A program made the position numbers and the translations under genes. Below, piece by piece: positions 24,001 to 31,103 of a DNA stretch of 64,000 bases (its first letter is position 1; each line of letters starts with the position of its first letter). Source of the stretch: Capitulum mitella (taxonomy: Eukaryota; Arthropoda; Thecostraca; Pollicipedomorpha; Pollicipedidae); assembly GCA_030062745.1 (NCBI GenBank), contig CP099846.1:7933432-7997431 (forward strand). The letters are read 5' to 3'. The notes beneath the pieces are model-generated. The model worked only from the letters and a program-made list of their open reading frames with translations. It was not told the origin of the DNA and made no database searches.

Positions 24001-27000
24001 TTGGTCTCAGAAGGGGTGCCTGCATGTGGGCCGAGACCGAAAGGGTCAGCCGGTCGTGGGACGACCGTGTCGTGGGTGTGCATGGGACGGTAATATCCTC
24101 CAGCACCATCTGCTCCATATTTGGGAACACTTGAGTCAGGGTCCGGTAAAAAGCTCTGCTTAGCACGGACTCTGATTCCAACTCTACTCACTTCACCACG
24201 TTGGGGTTGAATTGATGAAAAAAATGAAGTGGCAGAATTTAGCTGCATTGTGGTGTGGCCGTTATAACCGTTGCCTTAGAATAGGTGGCGATATGTTGTT
24301 GATCTATGACTTTTGCGGCAATGCGACAGTCTGTGGCGACAAACTATCCTTTCCCAAACGGACCCGATTCCCGCTGTATCGCCGGCGGCCGGTGTCGGCT
24401 CCGGGCCTGAGCGGGCCGGGGCTCCTCAGAGCGGGTACGCCGCAGCGACGGTGTCCGTTACAGCGCCGTCACACCCTCCAGGGCGTCGGCGCCGTCAGGG
24501 TCGGCCGTTAGCCGTGACCATGCCATTAATAGGCCTGGGTTGCCGCGGTGCCGCGGTCCAACATTGTGGACGGACCGGGGCTGGTCGGTCGGTCCCGGCC
24601 TGCTCCCGTAATGACCCGGGAAGACTTGCGTCCATGAACTACCGTTATTAGGCAACAGGAGCCTTTGTTCACGGCGGCTGACCCAGCCATGCGTCACACA
24701 TCGACCGCCGTATCCAGGGGCCGATGGGAGTACTGTGGTGGCGACTAGAAAGTAGTTCTGTCTATTTATGCTTGTGGGGTAAAATGGAATTTCCTTGCAA
24801 TGGTCGCCGAAGACCGGATATAAGGACGGGCGTTCTTCAGTAACACTGCCTGACGACAACATGGCCGCAGGTGTGGCTCGAAAGTTGGCCGCATGGCAAG
24901 TGGCAGATGTTCTGTCCCGGCTGGGGGGGGGGCAGTACCGTGACTGCGTCCTGCCCAGTAGAGCAAGTCCGGTGGAATGGGTGCCGTAATCTCTGGTTGT
25001 TCCCTGTCGGGAGAGGCAGGTGGCGTTGCTGTCTTTACAAAATGGTCAGGTGACGTGACCGCCCTGTCCCGCGGAACGGGTACCATATATGACCTGCGAC
25101 TGTGTATGCTGTGTGGCTCTGTAATTGTACCCTGTCCTCCGGGACAGGTACCGTCACCTGTGACTGTGCACGCTGTGTGGACGTTCTGCAACTGTACCCT
25201 GTCCGCCGGGGCAGGTACCGCCACCTGTGACTGTTGTGTGACTCTGTAACTGTACCCTGTCCGCTGGGACAGTAACGTCACCTGTGACTGTGTATGTCGT
25301 ACGGCTCTGTAACTGTACCCTGTCCGCTGGGATAGGTACCGTTACCTGACTTAATATGCTGTGTGTATGTTCTGTAATTGTACCCTGTCCGCCGGGACAG
25401 GCACCGTCACCTGTGACTGTGTATGCTGTGTGTATGTTCTGTAACTGTACCCTGTCCGCTGTGGGGCAGGCACCGTCACCTGTGACTGTGTATGCTGTGT
25501 GTATGTTCTGTAACTGTACCCTGTCCTGTGGGGCAGGTACCCGTACTTCCAGGTGGGTCAGAAGCTGGGCGGCGCCAGCAGCGGGAACCTGACGGCGGCC
25601 GCCATCTCCAAGGGCAGTCGCAGCTCGTTCGCCGTCACCAGAGGCAGCCGCGGATCGTTCGCCGTCCCAACCTCCGCCGCCCGGCGATCCTCCAAGTGGG
25701 ACGAGGACCCGACTAAAGACGGCGTCGGGTGCGTCGCGTGGGGGAGCGGGTGGTGCGGGGTTGTGGGTGAGGACTCGTAGGTCCAGCACGGACAAAACGT
25801 CGCGCAGCATCCTCGGGACTTTGTAAGCGGAATTTATTGTTGCGTTGAAACTAGATGTCTCCCAAACGGATACACACGGCGTCCTAAAACTTTCAGTGCC
25901 TTTTCTTCCACCACCAGGTCATCTTATGCCACGTGTTAAGGACGTCATGGAGACGACCATGTTTTTCGATTCCACGTTAAGTCTTACTCCACCGGTGTAT
26001 TGCCAGTACTTTTACGTTGTGTGGTGACTGTGGCTTGTATTGCGTATCGGCATGACCTGAGAGTTCAATATGAAGTTCCTCTGGCCTCGTGCTAGGTCAT
26101 CCTAGCTCAAACATTTATTTTTATTTCATTTTCCAGGTCAATTGATCAGACATCGTAAAAAAAAAGAAACGAAATTTATTTTTGAACACGGCCAGGTAGA
26201 TTATCACATCTTCTCGCAACAAACTGCATGTACAACTTACATAGCAGTTTCTTGGAGCATTGCAATATTTTTTCATAGTTTGACCTCGGATGGTTTCATG
26301 CAGATTTCAGCGTAATATTTTCACGGGGCCCGAAAGTGGGGAAATACATATTTAGCCTAAGATGACCTAGCATAAGGCCAGAGGTGCTTCATGATGACCT
26401 CTGATGCCATCCTGAAAGTCTTTGCTAGCCACAGTCGCCATGGAGTGGGAAAACACCGAAAATGAAGCAACGAAGTAAATTTGAACGTCGAGTCGCAAAA
26501 CATGCTTCTCCTTATGGTGTCGTTTGAATGTGACGTAAAATGACATCGTTTCAACATTTTGCCAGCATGTGCGCAAGTGACGCAAGAAAAGGTTCTGAAA
26601 CTTTCAGTACCCTGCGTTCATTCGTTTGGGTTACATTTAAGAAATGCGCCAGGGGGGCGTTAGACGTCCCCCCAGTCATTGGCGAGCTAAACCTAATCGA
26701 CCAACCGTTTCTTCAGTAACGGAAACGGATAGACAGCCGGTCGCATGATCACCAGACCAGTTACTTTTCACTTTTCAACGAAATATTGGGCTTTATGTAA
26801 CAACTTCGTCTTCCGTGGGTGTTCTGCATGAGATATTTTGCAGCTATGGAATTTGTTATGGTCTGTCAGTCATCTCGGACACTGTACTTGCGTTCCATTA
26901 CGTCGATTTGCGTGGTTGTATGTGTGGGAGTTTCCTTGCCGGTTTCTAATTTCCGTTTTCCGATATTCGTTTCGTTTGCCTCGTGCCGATTCGTTTAGTC

Positions 27001-29488
27001 ATTACCTGCCTCTCTCTGTCTGTCTGTCTTCCCTTTTGCCGCCCCTCTGTTTGGACCTCCGTCCGTGGCACTCCTGCCCCGTCCTGCCCGCCGGTCCTGA
27101 CCCTCCCGGTCCCGACTCCCCGCAGACCGAGCCACATGCGACTGAGCCAGATGCTCTCCAGGACGGTGGCCGGCGTGCCGTCGGTGGCGGCCGGCGCCAG
27201 CGAGACGGCGGCCCGCGTCAGCTCGCGCAACCTGACCGCCAAACAGGTCTACCTCAACAAGTCGCGCTACGTGGCCGGCCAGAACACGCGCAACGCCCAG
27301 TACGGTGAGCGGGGGGGGGGGCCGCGGCTGCCGGCTTCTGACGGCGGCCGGTCTCGGGCGCGGGACGGTGCGCAGAGCGGCTGGCTGTCGGCCGTCGCCC
27401 GGCCCGTGTTCTGGCTGTAACTGTGACGGTGGCTGGTGACGGCGCGGCGCGTACGGTTGGTTTACGGTGGCCAGGTGACGGCGATGAACGGCTGAAGCTG
27501 TCTTGACTTATCGCGGTGGTCTGGCCGTGCTCGGTAACGGGCTGGCAGGTTCACGTCAGCCCGCTGGTGATGTCGGACTGACGGTAGCCGGCTGCTGATG
27601 GCCGTCTGATGATCAGAGCTCGGCCTCGTCGGACTGACTGCGGCCGTCTCCGCCCGCAGGCAGCATGTCCATACCGAACCAGGAGTCGGGCGTGGGCCTG
27701 GCGCAGCGCAGCTCCTACTACAACAGCTCCGTCTCCATGCGGGGGACCAACAGCCGCATCAACAACGCCTCGACGGGCACCCTGCACGGCCGCACCGACT
27801 GGGCTGCCAAGTGAGCGCCGGAGCCGCCTGTGGCGTGTGTGAGCTTGTCATCCCTTGTCCCCCCTTTCGTCCGCTGGCAATTCAGCTTGGACCCCGCCTG
27901 TGGCCTGCCCCAGCCCGAACACCGCTGCAGTGGCACGTGAGCCACGGCACCGCTCTGCTGGCGGCCGTGCGGTTCTCGGCGGATAGCACTGCGCTCTGGG
28001 TCCCCCACCGTCACGTGCTGTGCCTGCGTGGTGTGCCGTTTGATCGCCGGTGGGTTGGTCCGGTGGAATGGCGCCGCGCCCCCACCGTCACGTGCTGTGC
28101 CTGCGTGGTGTGCCGTTTGATCGCTGGTGGGTTGGTCCGGTGGAATGGCGCCGCGCCCCCACCGTCACGTGCTGTGCCTGCGTGGTGTGCCGTTCGTCAG
28201 CCTGCGTGCGCCCGCCACTGACGCACCTCTCTGCCCCCACGGCAAGGTATAACATGTACAGGTCCCAGGTGGGCCAGGCCGGCTCCGGCTCGAAGGCAGC
28301 GCTGCACGGCCGCACGAACTGGGCCGCCAAGTGAGTACCGGCCGAGCGGCGGCTCCTGTACAGAGTCCGGCAGCGGCCGCCGCCGGGCTCAACCAGAGCC
28401 TGGCGCTGGCTGGCAGATAGTTGTAGACTTAGAAGTCTTATTTGCATGTGTTGATTGTTCACGTATCAGAATGGTTACGTGAATCTTTGCAATACACTGC
28501 ATTGCGGTGCGGTTGCATCTTGTTTCTTCGTTTTGGGGCTTGTTTTGAAGTTGTAAAGCTGCAATAATTGATTCTAGAAGTCGGCAGACAAATTTCTACA
28601 TCATTCTGCTGTAGGAAAGTTCTGAAACTAGTTTGTACATCGCGATATGGCAATCAATACCAGTCATCTTGGTCATCCCCATGCATTAAAGTGGGTCGTA
28701 ATTCAACCTACTTACATTACCTTGTGACCCATTGTTTTTTTGAAGGGTATTCCATGCATGCCAAAGTCGTATGGCTACCACAAGCAATGGGGATGCTCGT
28801 CATTGCGTTGTTGTGAAAGTTTTCTAAGTTTACCGATGCTGCGTGTGTCGTACACCATATTGCTTCCTTCTCCGGAACCGAGCACTTCCACTCCGTTTCC
28901 GTCGAGAGTCCGTCTTCCTTTTCTCAGTGTAGGCCGCTCGCTGGTGACATTGTGAGATTTGGGGCATCAGACACTAGTTTCCGGCCACCCGCGTAGCCAG
29001 GTTTGTCCCACTTGCGCCGTTTGTGGCTTCACAAAGCTGTTGGCGTCGTTAGACGTGACAATGACCAGGTGCCTTGACGATTGGCAGTTCCGCGCATGAC
29101 GGAGTAGGACGGTGTAGGTGTATTAGTGCTACAATGTTCATTGATTCGGGATGGAAGATCGTTTGGCTCGAAATGCCTTATGCTCTAAGGGAAGGTGGCG
29201 ATTTCTAAGGTGTTCAGTGCGTTCTGAGTAAAAAATGCTGGAGACAACGTTCTGTTTTTATTTAACGATAGCTTTAGCTGTCTTTCCATCGTTATGGCCG
29301 CTGTGCTATTCGTACCGATCTGAGTGAACGACTGCATGGTGTCGAACTTCCGTGCAGACACTTTGAAATCTAAATACTGTTTGGCAGGCAGCGCGTTCAT
29401 GGTCTTCCTTCGGCGTCTGTTAACAATCCGTAAGGCTCTTGAACCAGACCATTCCATAGCTGCATCCCGTTTCAGGTACCTGAAATAA
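11905..29488 (+). CDS. MAK/CILK1(ICK)-family RCK serine/threonine kinase, complete gene
   Basis: Joined coding exons: 11905-12017 (or 13625-13764), 15975-16029, 17922-18043, 19757-19859, 20048-20157, 22683-22854, 23359-23534, 25537-25728, 27126-27304, 27660-27810, 28247-28330, 29476-29488. All junctions are GT-AG and phase-compatible. The product is about 489 residues (498 with exon 1b). In isoform 1a the kinase domain shows the glycine loop GDGTYG (15-20), VAIK Lys37, HRD (127-129, with HRDMKPEN), DFG (147-149), a TDY activation motif (161-163) and APE (171-173). The family phosphorylates substrates at cilia and regulates intraflagellar transport and ciliary length; a CDK7-like kinase (CCRK) phosphorylates the TDY threonine. 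The tail keeps the family's YLNKSRY and GRTDWAAKY blocks but is shorter than the roughly 620-630 residues of vertebrate MAK and CILK1. A symmetrical exon may be missing between 25728 and 27126. Confidence 0.9.
12018..13624 (+). repeat. Segment between first exons 1a and 1b with a 27-bp minisatellite
   Basis: Intronic with respect to isoform 1a and probably promoter/5'-UTR for isoform 1b. A roughly 27-bp minisatellite (CCCCGTCCCCGCTGGTCCGT core, several copies) spans about 12665-12910. A 53-bp unit occurs twice at about 13422-13528 (sharing CTGTCCTGCGCAGTC). The long plus and minus open frames here arise from these GC-rich repeats and are not credible genes. Confidence 0.75.
13625..13764 (+). 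CDS. Kinase alternative first coding exon 1b
   Basis: Encodes [20 protein letters not shown] followed by [20 protein letters not shown] and EKVAIK plus AG before the donor GTGCGC (phase 2). It has the same structure and phase as exon 1a, so either can join exon 2 at 15975, but both cannot be used in one reading frame as first-strand elements. It adds a nine-residue longer N-terminus and has Asp instead of Ser after the glycine loop. Conservation of the loop and the catalytic lysine argues for function. Confidence 0.85.
13765..15974 (+). other. Kinase intron 1
   Basis: Begins with a (CGC)n stretch and a run of about twelve G at 13842-13853. Otherwise non-coding sequence with no repeat or RNA gene recognised. 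Confidence 0.6.
15975..16029 (+). CDS. Kinase exon 2
   Basis: The acceptor TTTCAG and one base complete the Arg after VAIK. It encodes [18 protein letters not shown], nearly identical to the CILK1/MAK MKRKF-SWEE-MNLREVK block, and ends in phase 0 before GTAAGC. The Glu in NLREVK is the likely alpha-C helix glutamate. Confidence 0.95.
16030..17921 (+). other. Kinase intron 2
   Basis: Non-coding. No repeat array or RNA gene recognised. The open frames inside it have no recognisable protein character. Confidence 0.6.
17922..18043 (+). CDS. Kinase exon 3
   Basis: After TGTTTCAG it encodes [20 protein letters not shown], then [20 protein letters not shown] and two bases of Lys before GTAAGG (phase 2). 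It is the N-lobe beta4-alphaD segment and very strongly conserved with MAK/CILK1. Confidence 0.95.
18044..19756 (+). repeat. Kinase intron 3 with a 42-bp minisatellite
   Basis: About four imperfect copies of a 42-bp unit (TGGCAGCTGCTGCCGTGAGG core) lie at about 19095-19255. The rest is non-coding, GC-rich towards its 3' end. Confidence 0.75.
19757..19859 (+). CDS. Kinase exon 4 with HRD catalytic loop
   Basis: After CCGCAG, one base completes Lys, then [20 protein letters not shown] and [14 protein letters not shown] before GTGAGC (phase 0). The catalytic Asp is present. Met replaces the usual Leu in HRDLK, a conservative change that other kinases tolerate. Confidence 0.95.
20048..20157 (+). 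CDS. Kinase exon 5 with DFG and TDY activation segment
   Basis: After TCGCAG it encodes [20 protein letters not shown] and [16 protein letters not shown], then two bases of Trp before GTGAGT (phase 2). DFG binds the metal. TDY is the family's dual-phosphorylation motif. Confidence 0.95.
20158..22682 (+). repeat. Kinase intron 5 with a 95-bp two-copy repeat
   Basis: A 95-bp unit is present twice (about 20606-20795, each with GTCGGGTCCTGGTCTGG). Around 21350-21420 it is AT-rich with TATATAAAATGATTTATATA-like imperfect palindromes. The final 135 bp are the acceptor duplications described separately at 22549-22690. No gene or RNA was recognised. Confidence 0.7.
22549..22690 (+). repeat. Tandem copies of the exon 6 splice acceptor and exon start
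   Basis: Exon-start analogues lie at 22549, 22617 and 22683 (real), spacings 68 and 66 bp, each directly after an AG. The copies translate as YRTPEVL, YRTLELL and the true YRAPEVL. The two upstream frames meet TGA at 22592-22594 and 22657-22659, so splicing there would give a truncated product. Confidence 0.9.
22683..22854 (+). CDS. Kinase exon 6 (APE, C-lobe)
   Basis: One base completes Trp, then [40 protein letters not shown] and [17 protein letters not shown] before GTAGAT (phase 0). The YRAPE and [11 protein letters not shown] blocks are typical of CMGC kinases. The conserved LGTP motif is present. Confidence 0.95.
23359..23534 (+). CDS. Kinase exon 7 (end of kinase domain)
   Basis: After TTTGGCAG it encodes [40 protein letters not shown] and [18 protein letters not shown], ending AG before GTAGCC (phase 2). 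It includes the invariant Arg of the RPTA motif. An AATAAA in the following intron (about 23711) could be an intronic polyadenylation signal; this was not tested. Confidence 0.95.
23535..25079 (+). other. Kinase intron 7, unique part
   Basis: Non-coding. AATAAA at about 23711. GC-rich GGTACC-type words increase towards the acceptor array that starts at about 25080. No RNA gene seen. Confidence 0.6.
25080..25545 (+). repeat. Acceptor-bearing minisatellite abutting kinase exon 8
   Basis: Eight units with exon-start analogues at about 25080, 25148, 25215, 25273, 25336, 25401, 25470 and 25537 (real), period 58-69 bp. Most carry a GGGACAG/GGGGCAG acceptor followed by GTACCGTCACC, closely resembling the true GGGGCAG-GTACCCGTACTTCC. 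The body shares ACTGTACCCTGTCCGC and TGTGTATGCTGTGTG. Confidence 0.9.
25537..25728 (+). CDS. Kinase exon 8 (start of C-terminal tail)
   Basis: One base completes Arg, then [40 protein letters not shown] and [20 protein letters not shown] before a GTGCGT donor (phase 2). YPYFQVG is the conserved end of the kinase fold. The tail is Ser/Arg/Gly-rich, probably disordered, and contains a small internal repeat ([20 protein letters not shown]). Confidence 0.9.
25858..26680. mobile_element. Foldback-type transposon remnant in kinase intron 8
   Basis: Two diverged inverted arms of about 265 bp (25858-26120 and 26341-26640) match collinearly: CCCAAACG, an AAAACTTTCAGTGCCTTTTC-like block, GGTGACTGTGGCT, and CTCTGGCCTCGTGCTAGGTC. 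The right end carries GCGCCAGGGGGGCGTTAGAC and CCCCCCAGT. The same end structure occurs in the element at 56656-57693. No coding capacity. Confidence 0.7.
26681..27125 (+). other. Remainder of kinase intron 8
   Basis: Pyrimidine-rich towards the acceptor CCCCGCAG at 27125. Contains a CTGTCTGTCTGT stretch. No coding exon recognised, though a symmetrical one could be missed between 25729 and 27125. Confidence 0.55.
27126..27304 (+). CDS. Kinase exon 9 (tail)
   Basis: One base completes Gly, then [20 protein letters not shown] through [20 protein letters not shown] and RNAQY plus one base before GTGAGC (phase 1). The KQ-YL--SRY-xG element corresponds to the KQYYLKQSRYLPG block in the tail of vertebrate CILK1/MAK, supporting the exon. 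Confidence 0.9.
27660..27810 (+). CDS. Kinase exon 10 (tail, GRTDWAAK)
   Basis: After CCCGCAG it reads [40 protein letters not shown] and [10 protein letters not shown] plus AA before GTGAGC (phase 2). GRTDWAAKY is the conserved C-terminus of the family. If the donor is not used, the next codons are AAG TGA, giving a protein ending WAAK. Confidence 0.9.
27990..28200 (+). repeat. 77-bp minisatellite upstream of kinase exon 11
   Basis: Almost identical 77-bp units, about 2.6 copies (shared TCACGTGCTGTGCCTGCGTG and GGTTGGTCCGGTGGAATGGC). The last unit ends 46 bp before the exon 11 acceptor. CCCCCACCG in the unit resembles CCCCCACGG directly before the acceptor. Confidence 0.9.
28247..28330 (+). 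CDS. Kinase exon 11 (second GRTNWAAK copy)
   Basis: One base completes Lys, then [20 protein letters not shown] and GRTNWAA plus AA before GTGAGT. It repeats the end of exon 10 (LHGRTDWAA versus LHGRTNWAA), with the same phase-2 donor and the same in-frame AAG TGA if retained. It probably arose by duplication of the preceding exon's end. Confidence 0.85.
28331..29475 (+). other. Kinase intron 11 or 3' region
   Basis: Non-coding. If the exon 11 donor is not used, this is the 3'-UTR and ATTAAA at about 28683 could serve as a polyadenylation signal. No other exon candidate fits both the phase and the family ending as well as 29476. Confidence 0.5.
29476..29488 (+). CDS. Kinase terminal exon 12 (candidate, 13 coding bases)
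   Basis: CCCGTTTCAG is a good acceptor. One base completes the split Lys, then TAC CTG AAA TAA, giving a C-terminus WAAKYLK. MAK and CILK1 end in W(A/S)(A/S)KY plus a short basic tail, and the phase fits exactly. The exon is tiny and unconfirmed by transcripts. Alternatives are read-through at exon 10 or 11. Confidence 0.55.
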
Positions 29489-29499
29489 CAGTGGTCGGC

Positions 29500-29567
29500 T
29501 GACGTCACTCCGGTCATCTGACGTCACCATGATGGCATGACGCCTGCCTACCTGGCTGGTGACGTCA
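29500..29567. promoter_or_regulatory. Cluster of three perfect TGACGTCA (CRE) octamers
   Basis: TGACGTCA occurs at 29500-29507, 29519-29526 and 29560-29567, followed by a CpG-rich stretch. The octamer is the consensus site for CREB/ATF bZIP factors. What it would regulate here is unclear. Confidence 0.5.
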
Positions 29568-30669
29568 CACCACACTGGGAGCGGGCGCTGCCCGCGGCAA
29601 GCGGGACACGGCGCCACGCGGTAGTTGCTGGGAAGGCCGACAGGTGGCGGCGCGGGCGGCGCGCCCTACACGCGCCGGCGGCGGCACGTCGGCCGACGCC
29701 GGCTCTGGTTCTCGTTTGCATGTTGCTGTTTGTGATTCGTTCGTTGGGAAGTTGGCGGGGGGAGTGGAAGATGTAGGACTGACGCCTAGAAATGACAGCG
29801 CGAGGGTGCACGTGCGTTAGGCTGTCGGAGGTGACTGTAGAGAGTTTGCGGCCTGCCCTGGCTGTGGGCTACAGCGTTTTCACAGGTTTGTAGTGTTTGA
29901 CCGGGGAAACGTTTCGGTATAAACGCTAAGCAGGCGGAGTGCCATTCATATAGGATCTCTGTAGATGAACTTTCCGGGTGGTCATCTGAGAAATTCGCCC
30001 GTTTTCAGCGAATGATCGACATTGTAAATTCCATCGTGGAAGGCGTTGAATGGGTGTGAAAATTGTAATACAGTTGTACTTAGTCACGGCTTGCGGATCC
30101 GGCGCAACAGATAACTACCACCCACGGCCGATTGAACCCCATGTCGCGCAGAGGCCCACTCGGGATCAGGGAGGCCAGGCAAAAGCGGACGCGACAGGCG
30201 CGCCAGCAGGACATCTGCTGACCAAGGAACGTCTGCCAGCAGACCTGCAGCGCAGTATGCAGCCCGCCACACGTCATATAATCGTGCAAAGCGGTCGGGG
30301 CAATTGTGCAGAGTACCGGCCGGCTTTGCTGCACGTTCGGTTCCCGTAACTGGCTCAGCGCCTCGGTTTCCACAGCGCCGCCCTGCCGAGACGCGCGCGG
30401 CGACCTGCTGAGGCGTCTCGGCAACAACATGCAGCGTCGCTGCCCAACAGGCGTCCGCGTTAAACACCGCCGACTGCCCGTGCGCACACCCGGCTAACGC
30501 GGTGAACGTATCGAATGAACAGCATGACGCGTCACTCCCTGCCAGCTGCTGATGGCAAATCCGCCACCCAAAACCGAACCCTCACCCATCGGGGCAGGGC
30601 GGCAGCGTCGAGCCACATTCCCAAAACTACGAACGTCCAACGACCACCGCGTGGATCACAGAGCAAGCG

Positions 30670-30675
30670 TTTATT
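30670..30675 (-). terminator. Candidate polyadenylation signal for the PPP1R3 gene
   Basis: AATAAA on the minus strand (TTTATT on plus), about 430 bp after the stop codon at 31104. It is the nearest canonical hexamer I saw downstream of the gene. Confidence 0.45.
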
Positions 30676-31103
30676 TCGCGAACACATTATCCGGAACAGG
30701 CGTCCCAAGGACGTGGGCATTACGAGAGCGCTGTGCGCGGCAGGACCCGAGTACCCGCACGCTTTTTCGGAGCATGGGCGGACGGCAGTGAGACGCGGAC
30801 GGCCACCAAAGGTAAATGTTAAAAACAACTCTCCGACGGCCGGGCCAACTGGCTGCGCTCCTGCCACTGCGTGCGGCTGCCACTGAGACCGGGCGCAACC
30901 CTGCCGTCAACACGCGCGAATCCTACCCCACGGCCTCCCCCAGGGCGTATAGCCGATCGTTGTGACGACACGCACGACGAATACTGGCACACACTGCGGT
31001 TGGACCGCCCTCGCGCGCCTCCCCGCGGCCACAGCACGACTACAGCCTACGGCGCCGCCACCAGATGTCGGTGCGGGCGCGACATTGCACACGGCCGGCG
31101 GCC

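Larger units (their letters stand above)
29489..31103. other. Convergent intergenic region
   Basis: Lies between the kinase and the minus-strand PPP1R3 gene. It holds three perfect CRE octamers (29500-29567), a GC-rich patch (29580-29700) and the likely 3'-UTR of PPP1R3. The remaining open frames are not recognisable. Confidence 0.6.

Noticed and set aside
25080..25545. Direct repeats with regular spacing, considered as a CRISPR array
   Set aside because: This is a eukaryotic intron. The units are contiguous diverged tandem repeats without unique spacers of constant length.
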